Position numbers and translations under genes: made by a program. From Acephala macrosclerotiorum (taxonomy: Eukaryota > Ascomycota > Leotiomycetes > Helotiales > Mollisiaceae): DNA of 64,000 nucleotides. The notes under the pieces were generated by a model. The model was not told the origin of the DNA, searched no databases, and worked only from the letters and a program-made list of their open reading frames with translations. The DNA lies in NCBI GenBank assembly GCA_014904845.1, contig MU119370.1, positions 56,610 to 120,609 on the forward strand, read 5' to 3'. Shown piece by piece: positions 32,014 to 42,449 of the stretch (positions are counted from its first letter, which is position 1; every line of letters starts with the position of its first letter).

Positions 32014-33537
32014 ACAAAAGGGGGGGGGGTTGTCACATGACCTGGCCTCGTAAGACTCCAAGAAGGGGAAGGGGAGATTGAAGGATCAGACGGAAAGCAA
32101 AAGGTAAACAACAGTTAGATCAATAAATATAAACAGGGTGGGTATATTGAAGAATGGTTGGTCCATCTATCGAACCTCAAGCACATGCAGCGCCTCCCAC
32201 CTCACCCTCTTGATCAGCATGAGGTCAGACATACGGTGAGAGCCTCCATCCACAGCATAATCCCAGCTTCCAAAGATAAAAGCTCGATTGTCAGACAGCG
32301 TGGTAAAACTTTCCTTCCTCCAAGGAGACATGCTTCCTGGAACCGGTCTAGTTACACGAAACGTTGCTTCTTCTTCTTCTAACTGGTGTCGACCGAAGCA
32401 TGTGGGACATGGACTCGTGACGGCTGATCGACGCGGCTGGACGGCATGTCTGCATTTGGCGTTGCCCGCATCAAAAATGGCTCCGAATGTCAAGTCCAGG
32501 TCCTCAAGCGTAAGCATTTGTCCCCATCCTCAACACCTCTAGTCTCGAGCAACAAAGTTGCCAAAACCCCCAAAAATAACCAGGGCGAAGAGCCATTCAT
32601 ATACCCTTCATCTTCTGCATATGTACTCAATTAGGAGCAGTTTTGAGGGGGTTGTCTGAAGGAGTCTGTGGGCAGTCAAGTTTCTCTGACCAATGGAAAC
32701 ATGCTCAACGCAGGCCCGGCGCGGAGACGTCTGATCTGATAATGCGCCTCCACGAATCATGCAAAGTATATTTCCAGGATCCAGATTATGATAAGCTTTG
32801 ACACACTGGTGGTCTGGTCCATGGAGCACGGCCCGATCGAGATGGCGAGAATGATTGTGTGCAGAAGTGGAACTTGTCAAAGAGATGTTCGCATACGGCG
32901 CCAAGACAAACAAAAGGAGACTCGAGGACATCACCTTCGATGTTTCTCGAGAACTTTGAAGTTATGAAGCACAGAAAGCTCACAATACAAGGTACAAGGC
33001 TTCCAGACTGCACTCGCTTCCCAAAGGCATAAATCTGTAGAAGTCAAAATATATCTTTAGCCGACAATGACTGAAGGTAATCCCCTTTAATCCTTATCCG
33101 GCTAGATCTTGTGTCCCACATTCCTGCAACCCCTTTTGTCTGGCGAGCCAATGATCGGATGTTGAACCCCTCCAAGACCCCGCCACTCGAACCAGTCCCA
33201 CGCCAGCGCACAAAGACCGCAAGCAGAGGACCAACCATTCCCAACTACGCACCGCACAAAGGACGCAAACGGCTAGACGCCGCACAAACCTCGCATTGCA
33301 TTGCATTGCTTGCTTGCACCGCACAACGCGCGCAGGCAAGAGTCGGATGATTGGCTGATTCTGCTGGAAAAGTGGGCTGACGGAGATCGGGGTAAGATCG
33401 GAATTCGCCCCTCGGAGCATATAAGAACCTTTGTCCCACGTCCGTACTTCTTCATTCGCAAGCAACAAGAAACGGCAAGATCAACACAATACCACACCTT
33501 TACAACGAACCACCAAATATCCATCAATACCATCAAG
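32014..33537. other. Intergenic, 1.5 kb; only weak ORFs
   Basis: Two minus-strand frames (32934-32608 and 32517-32167) are open for about 110 codons each. The second has gene-like composition (acidic start, then a basic W/R-rich end) but no family match and no convincing splice link, so neither is called. The right end holds the metallothionein promoter. Confidence 0.4.
33415..33428 (+). promoter_or_regulatory. TATA box of copper metallothionein gene
   Basis: GAGCATATAAGAAC lies about 115 bp before the ATG at 33538 and is followed by a CA-rich leader, as in highly expressed fungal genes. Confidence 0.5.
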
Positions 33538-33682
33538 ATGAAGGGCGAATGCGGATGCAGCGGTGCCTCAAGCTGTACGTCTCCCGTTACCCCTCATCCC
33601 ACCTTGGATTTTTCTGCATGCTAACAGTAACTCCACAGGCAACTGCGGCGCTGACTGCTCCTGCTCCAGCTGCGGAAAATAA
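33538..33682 (+). CDS. Copper metallothionein, Neurospora type
   Basis: Two tiny exons, 33538-33574 and 33639-33682, encode 26 residues; the intron is GTACGT..CTAACAGTAACTCCACAG. The protein starts M-K-G-E-C-G-C-S-G-A-S-S-C and continues N-C-G-A-D-C-S-C-S-S-C-G-K. It has seven cysteines in C-x-C and C-x5-C spacing, the arrangement of the 25-residue Neurospora crassa copper metallothionein. Such peptides bind about six Cu(I) ions through the thiolates in the cytosol, buffering and detoxifying copper. A TATA box lies 115 bp upstream. The gene is too short for ordinary ORF finding but the match is nearly residue for residue. Confidence 0.9.
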
Positions 33683-35181
33683 ATCACTCTTTCTACTTCG
33701 AACAATACCCTCTCCTTCGTTGCGCCTTCGATTCTGAATACAAACACGACTTGCGGTCCTCTTTCGACGCACGCGTTCATCTTTGGGGCCATGGGACGGC
33801 TTGTGGGAAATGGATTAGGCATGGTGATTTGATATAATACCAGGGGAGGCAACTTTTCGTTATGGAATGGGTTGCGGTGCTTTACAACACTTGGCATAGA
33901 AACATCAGAATGGATTGACTCTGCAACACACTTCTCGTTCCTGAACTAGTCTCCGGGTCGAGACTCTTGATACTTCGTGACAGAAGAACGTGTTTGCCCA
34001 CTTTGCTCTACTACCACTTTACTCCGAAGAGTACCAAGTCCGTAGTACAAATCACTTGACTTGACTTGACTTGACTTGACTTGACTTGAGACCCGGCCGC
34101 CGCGGCCCTTACCTCGTTTCCTCGTTCCTTTGTTCCCTCGTTCGTTCGTTCGCAGCCGGCATGCACAGAAGCTCCAAAGCAGCACTCGGCAGTACGCCGT
34201 CAAACCTCCTCCCTCGTTATGCCACACCAACGACTCGATGCCACGTCTCGGCGCCGGGAAGTGGTACTTCACTCCTCCTTTAGTCAAGAAGGATTGTCAC
34301 ATCTTACCACTTTTCCACCCACCACTACTGCTCACATCTGCAGAATCGCCCTGCCTTCGAAGGTCTAATTGACGCCCGCGTTGCCCCTCATTCATGATTC
34401 GCCACTATCTTATCGCCCGTCTCATCCTTCTCCATCCCGCCTTCTCCAAGTGAAGCCGCAAAAACATCTCAGGATTCTTGAATGATTTTGCTTCTCCCGG
34501 ATGGTCCAAAAATGGCAATGCGCCTCATCTCATCCTGACTTTTCATCCACTCCTCCGATAATCTTCTTTGTCATTGAGAACCAACCAGCCTCGTCCTTCG
34601 GTCTTTCTTCCCTTCTTCAGTCCCACAACTATCAGCCAAGACTGCGTCTTTTGTGCTTGAAACTTTATTTCTCCACGTCTTCCACCTCATCAATGCGATT
34701 ATGCCTCTGCCTCCGTCCCCATATCTGGTTGTACGACATACCAGTTTTGCAACCATATCCTCGGATAGCTGTTCAAAGTGGGGGATCTACTTTTCGTGAC
34801 ACTTTAGGCCTCAAGCTATCCGTGATCCGTCGTTTGGTTTGGCATCAATCATGATGCTAATTTGATGCTTCTAAAGCTTGGTATGAAGCTCGTTCGACTG
34901 TCCCATGGCTGGGAGGTGCGACTTGGCTCGATGGTGGGTGTTCCCGCGCATGCCGCCGTCACAAGTCATGCAATGCAAGGCATCTATCGACTTCCTATCG
35001 AGAGATAGCTAGCCGGCAATAGCTTGTGAACTCCCTTCTGGACAGGTATAAGTATTGCAACCTTTCCTCTGATCTCTCCTCTTTTCTTCTATCACAGCAA
35101 TTAGCAAGCTCAAATCGAAGCAAAAAGCAACAACAAATCCAACACACAGTTCTTCAAACAACATACCAACCTACCGACATT
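33683..35181. other. Intergenic between two metallothionein genes
   Basis: About 1.5 kb without a supported gene. Contains a CTTGA tandem repeat (34055-34089), a GTTC-rich run near 34138-34155 and several unsupported frames. The right end is the promoter of the second metallothionein, with GTATAAG at about 35046. Confidence 0.5.
34055..34089. repeat. (CTTGA)7 tandem repeat
   Basis: Seven perfect CTTGA units. No coding or splice role seen. Confidence 0.9.
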
Positions 35182-35311
35182 ATGAACGGCGACTGCTCCT
35201 GCGCTTCTTGCGGCTGCAAGGGTGCTGAATGCAGCTCCTGCTCTTGCTGCACTGTACGTTTCCCCTCCGCCTCCTCTCTATTCAACCTCGTACTAACAGT
35301 CGCAGCACTAA
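35182..35311 (+). CDS. Second metallothionein-like peptide
   Basis: Exon 1 (35182-35253) encodes M-N-G-D-C-S-C-A-S-C-G-C-K-G-A-E-C-S-S-C plus S-C-C-T. An intron GTACGT..TACTAACAGTCGCAG follows, and exon 2 (35306-35311) adds His and stop, giving 25 residues. The first AG after TACTAAC is too close to the branch, so the second was chosen. Eight cysteines in C-x-C, C-C and C-x2-C spacing make it a metallothionein, but the spacing differs from the Neurospora type at 33538. This could reflect a different metal preference (for example Zn or Cd); that is an inference. A TATA-like GTATAAG is about 135 bp upstream. Confidence 0.8.
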
Positions 35312-35490
35312 ATCACCACCCCACACCTCATCTACGACCTCATCCTCACAATCGACTACTTCTCGACGTCGGATAAGCTCTTGATGATGGGTGAGGGAAT
35401 GAGACATGCGTTGGATCGGAGTTCTTGATTTCAGACAAGTGCAGGTCGTCTCTCGTTAATGATTATCTGCGGTAGAGAATGTTAGGGGAC

Positions 35491-36787
35491 GATTGATTCT
35501 TGGATATACTTGAAAGGAACATACCTATAACCACAAACTTCTTGGTCTAATGTGATCTCGCCGAGTAAATTCCTCTCGCGTATATATCTCCCCGCCCGGG
35601 AGGACTTTATCTTCCTATATCCTTCCTGCGAAGACTCACCGCTCCAAGCACGCCATTTCGTGACCCCATTCCGCCACCTCTCTCACATTGTAGAGGCAGG
35701 GCCCTTTCAAGTATACATGCCTCTTCCTCCGTATCCCTATGAAATAATCAGTCAATACCCTGAAACAGCCCAGAAGCTAGCCTCGCGGTCTCTTACTTCT
35801 CATTTGCCGCCTCACTCGAGACTCGAATATAATTGAATAACGAGTAAGGTTCCCCAAAAGCCAATCCCCAGTCAAAAAGATTGAGCAAGCACAGAAGTGA
35901 ATTTGAAAACTAGACAAAACCAAGAGGAGGTGCTTCAACACCGGGTCCACTTCGGAGATATAAAAGCCACGAACAGGTCAACATTTCCTCTTCCACAATA
36001 ATACCAAATGGGGCTTTGTTTCTGACTGGTCCAAGCTCTTTGACTGGCATTGCTGTCCTACCAAATATACGCAGAATAGTTGATGTCTCAGCTGTCTGGC
36101 GTCATAGCGCAAGTGAAGTTGAGACCGAAAGCTAGCGAAACATAAGCAAATTTGCTAGTTCCGAGCCATTGCTGCCATCGTGGTAGTTGCTGTCGTCTTG
36201 ATTATTGTTGCCATCCTGAGTATTGCTGTCATCTTGATTCATTCTTGGATATATTTGAATGGAACATACCTACCATCACACTTTTCTTCCCCGCAAGGTG
36301 GCCATGTCTGTGAAGTAATCATTGCTCGTGTGCAACCTTTTTGCTCATATATTCTCCCAAATGATACACCGCTCCTAGAGACTGGGCTCAAACAGAGCAC
36401 GTCATTTTGTGACTGTATTCCATCACCCTCCCTTAGGCGATACCGAAAGGGAAATTGCGTAATTTCTTCTAATATTTTCTGAACATAGGACTCGAGTTCT
36501 TCTACGACTACTAAGTGCAGCGAAGCTTTAATAGAAAGAAGAAACCAGCGATTGAAGAGTAAGGCCCCCAAAACTCATTTTCTATCCTTGCAAGTGAAGA
36601 ATTGCAGAAGTGAATCAGATAACAAACAAAACTAGTGAGTCATTTCCCCTTGCCGGGTCTACCTCGGAGGTATAAAAAGCACCAGACGACACCTCTTCAA
36701 CTCTTCTATACACAAACCACCGAGACCACAACTTGCCCATGTTGCAGAGCTGGCACTTGATATCTGGCAACCATCCACTAAAGGAAC
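35491..36787. repeat. Decayed tandem duplication (two units of about 730 bp)
   Basis: Three ordered blocks recur with an offset of about 715-750 bp. Block 1: TTGGATATACTTGAAAGGAA.. at 35499 and TTGGATATATTTGAATGGAA.. at 36244. Block 2: GCACGCCATTTCGTGACC at 35649 and GCACGTCATTTTGTGACT at 36396. Block 3: CCGGGTCCACTTCGGAGATA.. at 35942 and CCGGGTCTACCTCGGAGGTA.. at 36653, each ending in a TATA box. No intact gene follows either TATA box. The first unit starts in the 3' region of the second metallothionein, so the blocks are probably remnants of extra gene copies (inference). Confidence 0.6.
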
Positions 36788-36790
36788 GTT

Positions 36791-37783
36791 ATGTGTCGTG
36801 GCTCGAGCGAATTCAGCACCACAGGCATAACTTGAGAAAACTACAAGCTAGAGGTATCCGCTGTCAACTAGATTACTGCTGTCATTTATCAAGTGCGAGT
36901 GACATTCGAAGCTCAAAGAGATCTATAAGATGACTCACAAAAAAGAGTACTTCTCTCAAGAAAACACACCTTCTCGCCCTCGCAGAACAATGGTCATTGA
37001 ATCTTGAAGCAGGAAAATATTAGAACTGCTAGGCATGCCAAGCCCAGCGAATGGCTGCGCTCCACCAGATCAGCTCAGAGGTAGCTTTAAATCTCTAGTA
37101 TACTTGAAGTTCGAGATCGAGTTCGTCCCTGAGAGGCGGAGAATATCCGTCGAAACGAAACAGATCAAAATCGAGACGCCACGCAAGGCAGAGGGGCAGA
37201 AACCTTCGCAGTGGCACTCATCTCCGTTGAACTTGCAGACGACTTCCAACATGGTGGTGCATACTTAAGCCCAGGACCCCCTCAGTATTGAATCTTCTCT
37301 CAAAAACAGCTGCTAAGAAGGCGCGCTGAGGAAAACACAGGAGCATGATAGTCAAGAGCAGAGCAATGTAGAAAGGCACTCACTCGAGCACTCCTTCCCC
37401 ATAGAGTGATCAATGTCCCTTCTCAGGAATACCTCTCCACTTATAGCTGCACCACAACCTCAAACTCAAAAGCGGGTCCATACCTTGTGGTCTACCTCCC
37501 ATCTAGCGGTAAGCACGACACGTACTCGAGTCCGGCATATCATTGATAGGGCTAAAGATGAAACCAGGATTGACACCTTGATGGGCAACCCCGATTGTTC
37601 CCGAGAGGCTGGGACATCGACAATGCTGATTGTCGCAGAGACGGCACAGGAATTACTTGAGGTACGAAAGAAACGTATTCGAAGTTGCGTTGTGTTGCTT
37701 TTTGGTATCTCGTGCTCGCCTGCCAAAACATCAATCGTACAGTCGTACAGTACAGTATATACACTCGCCGATCATGCCACCCA
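36791..37783. other. Intergenic, no supported gene
   Basis: The long plus-strand frame that begins near 37413 and runs through 38414 is antisense to SAM50 and was rejected. No RNA gene recognised. Confidence 0.45.
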
Positions 37784-39480
37784 TCAGAGGAAATTAATCC
37801 CTACACCGAATTGCAGTCCCTTCCTGCCCTCTTCTCCTTTCCTCAGCACCAGCGGCAGACTGAAGTTCAGCTCGAATCTCGCTACTGGATGCGCGTACAC
37901 GACTCCAAAACCTGCTGCCAGACTTGGGATACCATCTCCTAATTGTGCGACTGTACTATACACACTCGAACTCGTGCTCTTCTTTCCATCTTGTAGTGCC
38001 AGTAATCTGCCAGCATTGGCAAACAGCTGTAACCTCAATGGCGTGTCCTTTCCTACTCTCGGGAACGGCATCAACAGGTTGGCAGATGCAGCTGCGTACA
38101 CATCACCTCCTACGGCATCAGGACCGTCTCTCGGTCCTAGACCGGACATCTTGAAGCCGCGGACATCGGTTGGACCACCCAGTGTGAAGCGATCGTTGAT
38201 TCTGCTTGGCTTGGTCTCCGAGCCGAAACCAATGGGGAGAGGATATATCATGCCGCCCCGCAGACCTCCTGTCAATGAGACTCCGCTGTCGCCTTCGATG
38301 CCGGGTATTGGTATAGGTATAGCTCCTGAGGTCTCTAGCTCTGACTTCCAGAATGCAACATCGCCCTGCAGAGGTCCCCAACCAGCAATTTCGGAGATTG
38401 TCTTCAAGAAGTAACCTCGACTGGGGAGGAAAGGATGATTTCGGCGGTCTGCGAACCAGGTGTGGGATATGCTGCTCTTTACTGAATCACCAGCATCGGT
38501 CCGCACCGTTGGAGATGCATTAGCTGCCAGACCTGTGACTTGTCTCCATATTCCAGTGTATCCGACTTGATGCTTCGTCCCTGATTTTGTGGCCCAGCTG
38601 TATTTTGCTCCTGCGCCTTTCAAGACTTCTTCATGACTTGACCAAGGCTTCAATGTGCTGCTTGCCAAAAAATCAACTGTTGCCCGTTTGTCTGGGTCGC
38701 TGAGGATTGGCGTGTCGAATGTAGCCTGGTACGCGGATCTTGTTCTTGTGCCCGCGGACGCATTTAAATTGAGCGACTCTGCGCCGCCAAAGATGTTCCG
38801 CCATATGAGGTTTCCATACGCTGAACCTTCAACATTGCCCAAATCCGTGCCTGTTTTCAGGGATATCCGACCTCGTTCTTTCGCTTGGATGTAGACATTG
38901 ATATCGGTAGGAGTCGAATTCGGGTCTGTAGGGTCCGGACGGTCGATGAAGGTAGAAAGACTTGGATGGTATATTTCTGTTGCTATTAGAGAGGTACGGC
39001 GAAAGTTGGAGCTGGCAAGCTTTACCAAAGCGCCGTAACCTATCTGCCGCACTGCCAACTTCTTGCAAAGCTTCTTGTAATGTATATGCCTTATCTCTAT
39101 TCGCAGTGAGGATAGGATTGAATATTCTGTCAAGGAAAGATCTTCTGGTGTGCTCGGCACCAATGAGTCGGATGGAGGAGATGGTGACTGGAAGGCTGGA
39201 ATTGCTGCCAATCTATTATTCATGAGCTTCTGCCATTAACATAACGTGGAATCACAAACTAATTCTCCCAGTCTCTGCGCTGCTTTCGCACTTTGGGCAG
39301 CTTCTCGTTCTGCTAGAGCTTTCGCTTTCTCCTCCAACTTCTTTGGATCGACTTGTTTACGGAGACTCTCAAAGAGCTGCAGTGGTACAAGTTAGCTTTT
39401 GATCCTTTAAAAACCATATGGATAAATAATAAAGGACATATTAAGCTTACCTCATCCTCGGTATCAACTCCGTCGGCCAT
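37784..39480 (-). CDS. SAM50: SAM50/TOB55, mitochondrial outer-membrane beta-barrel assembly
   Basis: Four exons: 39480-39451, 39376-39260, 39212-39026 and 38976-37784; 508 residues with a continuous frame. The N-terminal part is M-A-D-G-V-D-T-E-D-E-L-F-E-S-L-R-K-Q-V-D. Then comes a POTRA-like segment with I-S-S-I-R-L-I-G-A-E-H-T-R-R-S-F-L, and S-T-F-I-D-R-P-D-P-T-D. The rest is a 16-strand Omp85 barrel including S-L-N-L-N-A-S-A-G-T-R-T-R-S-A-Y, the signature R-F-T-L-G-G-P-T-D-V-R-G-F (L6 loop) and a C-terminal F-G-V-G-I-N-F-L. SAM50 is the core of the SAM/TOB complex, inserting beta-barrels such as porin and TOM40 into the outer membrane; essential in fungi. It shares a 305-bp promoter with UBC6. 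Confidence 0.93.
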
Positions 39481-39785
39481 CTTGACCTCGTCGACGACGT
39501 TGATATTTCTTGGTATTGTGTTCCTGCATAGACTCAGATAAAAAGTTGCTTATATAAGCGGCTCAGCCTTCCGCCTTCCACAATTCAAGCCCAACTGCAC
39601 ACGATCACCATAATTTCTCGACCACATCACAACATCCATTCCTCCATCACTCTCCTCCATTCCGACATTGCGAAGACTCGAAGATCCTGCACACTCTGTG
39701 ATTGGTATCCTCCAAGTCTTGAGCACACTCCCCCTTCCACGTTAAACATCGCGAGGGTAACCTCAGCCTTGGGCCCCAGTGCACG

Positions 39786-40710
39786 ATGGCAAGTCGAGCA
39801 GCGAACAAGCGGGTATGTACATGTCCTCTCCCTCTGCTGATGCGTCCTGCTAACATCTATAGCTCACCCGCGAATATAAAACCATCTCCGAGAACCCTCC
39901 ACCATACATCGTTGCCCACCCCTCCGAATCCAACATCCTTGAGTAAACTCTACCCCTCCATCCCTTCCAGACATCAACTGACCTTCTGGCAGATGGCACT
40001 ATATCCTCACCGGACCACCGGACACACCCTATCACAATGGCCAATACTGGGGGACCCTAATCTTCCCCCCAAACTACCCCTTCGCTCCTCCCGCGATCCG
40101 AATGCACACTCCCTCTGGGCGTTTCCAGCCCTCAACCAGACTCTGCCTCTCCATATCCGACTTCCATCCCAAATCATTCAATCCGGCATGGGAAGTGTCT
40201 ACCATCCTCATCGGCCTGCTCTCTTTCATGACCTCAGAAGAAATGACGACAGGCTCCGTAGGCGCGACCGAAGCTGAGCGAAAATGGGCAGCAGGGAGAA
40301 GTCGATGGTGGAACAGCACTGGGGGCGGAAGCTACAGCGATGGGAAAACAAAGCAGAAGGGAAACATCAAGGCCGGTGATGGTGGAGCGAAGTTTAGGGC
40401 AGAGTGGCCAGAATTGGATAAGGAGAATTGGAAGTGGATGAAGGACAATAGGATTGATGTCGTGACGGGGAATGTTACACCTGATCCGAATGCGACGGGG
40501 CCTGGGAACTGCGGACCGACCATTGGCGGACTGAGGAGGCCGAGTGGGAGTCAGGCTGTTGTGGGGGCTGTGGTTGAGGGTGGGAGAGCTGTTGGAGAGG
40601 AGGGCAGAAGTTGGATTCGGAGGAATAAGCTACTGGTCATTGGGAGTGTGATCTTCACGTACGTCTTAATCGCGAGACTGCTTGGAGAAGGCACTACTGG
40701 TAGCCAATGA
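39786..40710 (+). CDS. UBC6: UBC6, ER tail-anchored E2 ubiquitin-conjugating enzyme
   Basis: Exons 39786-39812, 39863-39942 and 39993-40710 give 274 residues. The N-terminus is M-A-S-R-A-A-N-K-R-L-T-R-E-Y-K. The UBC fold has W-H-Y-I-L-T-G-P-P-D-T-P-Y, Y-P-F-A-P-P-A-I-R-M and the active-site Cys in S-T-R-L-C-L-S-I-S-D-F-H-P; W-E-V-S-T-I-L-I-G-L-L-S-F-M follows. A variable linker leads to the C-terminal anchor L-L-V-I-G-S-V-I-F-T-Y-V-L-I-A-R-L-L. This is the ERAD enzyme that works with Doa10-type ligases at the cytosolic face of the ER. The first exon is only nine codons. Divergent from SAM50. Confidence 0.93.
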
Positions 40711-41273
40711 GTCCCCGTAGAACAACTGGTACTTCAGCTATTGCATTAGGTCAGCTCCAATAGCGGCCCCTGTCCGGGGGGGGAACTGTTAGCGACACGC
40801 AACTTCTGTGATGTACAAATACATTTATACCTGGTTTGTAGGTATAGCAAGGAGTCTAGCTGGTTATACAGGATAGAGCCATCGTCTCTTCGCATCCCGA
40901 TGTTTATCGGTCAAGATGCAAGATGCAGGCGTGTGATGGAGCTGTGCCCTCCATTCTGGAAGTGTCCAGCACCCCTCTTGTTTTGTTGTTTTCAATGCAA
41001 TCTCAGGATCAGCTATCATGTTTTCATTAACTTAGATCGCCTGTCTAAATTCGGCATTGCAAGCTTATCTATTGTGTACCCGGCTCTGCTGCCTCTGGGA
41101 TCTTCCCTTCACGTAATGCTAGGTGCCCTTTACAGTTCATCGTTGCGCCATCCCCTCGTCTCTTATTAAAGCCTGAAAACCGTATCCCACCAAGTAGCCT
41201 TCAGCCACTCTCCCAATAGCTATCTCGCTGTCTATTTCCGCAAGCCGAAGATGACGCGATTCCAATCTCGTAT
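40711..41273. other. Intergenic
   Basis: Downstream regions of UBC6 and the CFEM-like gene. No gene recognised. Confidence 0.5.
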
Positions 41274-42068
41274 CTACAATGCTACATAGAGCGGGACCAG
41301 AATTAATATATACAACAGTCCAGCGATGAGAACTGTCAGAAAGCACCACCAAATGAACCCTTCCCCATCATCACCATTGCCCAAACCACCTACACCTACT
41401 ATGATTCCTGCAATTACAGCGCCAAAAAGCGGAACAAGAACCAAAGCTGCAGTACGACCCTTCTTCACAGCTCCAACATGCTTATTGTATGCATTCTGAT
41501 CGTACTTCTGGTCAACACCCAATGTACAAATGCTGTCTTTCCATGGCTCATACGAGAACTCTGGGCTCATCTTCTTCCAACATCCAGCATTCTGACACTC
41601 ATTCATCTTCGTTTGTAGCTCCAATTTCGTATCCAGCTGAGCTACTTTGCAGAAGCAGTTCCGCGTTGCCGTCCCATTAGAGAGACCGCAGCCCAAGCTA
41701 GCCAAGTATGCCAGAAAACAGTCCGCAACACAATCCGGCATTGTCAAAGGATCTATATAGTTTGCGCCGCCGCAGATGTTCAACATCCAGTCCTCTGCTT
41801 GTGCCCAACAATTGTTCTCGTCGGAGGGGCCTACAGAAACACAGCGGAGAGGCGTAACGGCTTCGTGGCAGAAACAATTCGTTGTGAGGGAGTTGTCGGT
41901 GCATCCCAGGCGACTCATGGAAAAGGCATCAGATGCGACACAGTCTGCAAGTATGCACTGCGGAGCCGTCGACGTGTTGACATCGCTCCTAGCCTCGAGG
42001 CTTCCAGCGACTCTGCCAGCTGCCAAAATCAAGAGAACAATAATGCATGTCTGCAGTCGTGCGATCAT
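41274..42068 (-). CDS. Membrane protein with two CFEM-like Cys8 domains
   Basis: Intronless, 264 residues from the ATG at 42068, which gives a clean signal peptide (I-I-V-L-L-I-L-A-A-G-R-V-A-G). Two eight-cysteine modules follow. The first runs from P-Q-C-I-L-A-D-C through G-C, N-C-F-C, R-C and N-C to I-C. The second runs from P-D-C-V-A-D-C through G-C, N-C-F-C, E-C and G-C to I-C. Both have the C-x-C centre of CFEM domains. The C-terminal half has two transmembrane segments (A-L-V-L-V-P-L-F-G-A-V-I-A-G-I-I-V and W-W-C-F-L-T-V-L-I-A-G-L-L-Y-I-L-I). CFEM proteins act in haem/iron uptake, host interaction or wall function. Paralogue of the divergent neighbour at 42450. Confidence 0.7.
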   Translation of the reverse strand: MIARLQTCIIVLLILAAGRVAGSLEARSDVNTSTAPQCILADCVASDAFSMSRLGCTDNSLTTNCFCHEAVTPLRCVSVGPSDENNCWAQAEDWMLNICGGANYIDPLTMPDCVADCFLAYLASLGCGLSNGTATRNCFCKVAQLDTKLELQTKMNECQNAGCWKKMSPEFSYEPWKDSICTLGVDQKYDQNAYNKHVGAVKKGRTAALVLVPLFGAVIAGIIVGVGGLGNGDDGEGFIWWCFLTVLIAGLLYILILVPLYVAL

Positions 42069-42449
42069 CGTGGAATTTTGTTGATCGAGAGACACTTTCC
42101 ACGACTCCTGGGCTAGGCGTTGCGAAAGACGAGGTTTTATGACAACGATCGCGAATGCCAAAGGTCTGAAAGGTCGTAAAGTAAGGTGCTTCTATATGAC
42201 TCCTTCCCATCTTATCTGCAGTCGAGGCTTTCGACTTTCGTCGCAGCCTGTCCTCTTCCCTGCCCGATTTTGCCCTGCTTCGCGGTGTGGCTTGCATGAG
42301 GCTTGACGAACATGTTGAGAAGGCTGTAAAAAGAATCTCACGCCCTACGCACGTATCCTGCTTTCCCTCATCCCATTTCCCCGTCCGCGCGTTTCATATA
42401 GCATGTTCGTGCACGCTGTTAAGAATCTTTTCACTCCATATAAGTCACG

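Noticed and set aside
32167..32934. Two minus-strand frames of about 110 codons as one possible gene
   Set aside because: No splice pair joins them in frame, and neither has recognisable motifs; left as intergenic.
34055..34089. Short tandem repeat as a CRISPR-like array
   Set aside because: Simple 5-bp microsatellite without spacers; CRISPR is not expected in a fungal genome.
37413..38414. 333-codon plus-strand open frame
   Set aside because: Its right-hand part is antisense to the well-supported last exon of SAM50; it reads as a shadow of that coding region plus unremarkable flank.
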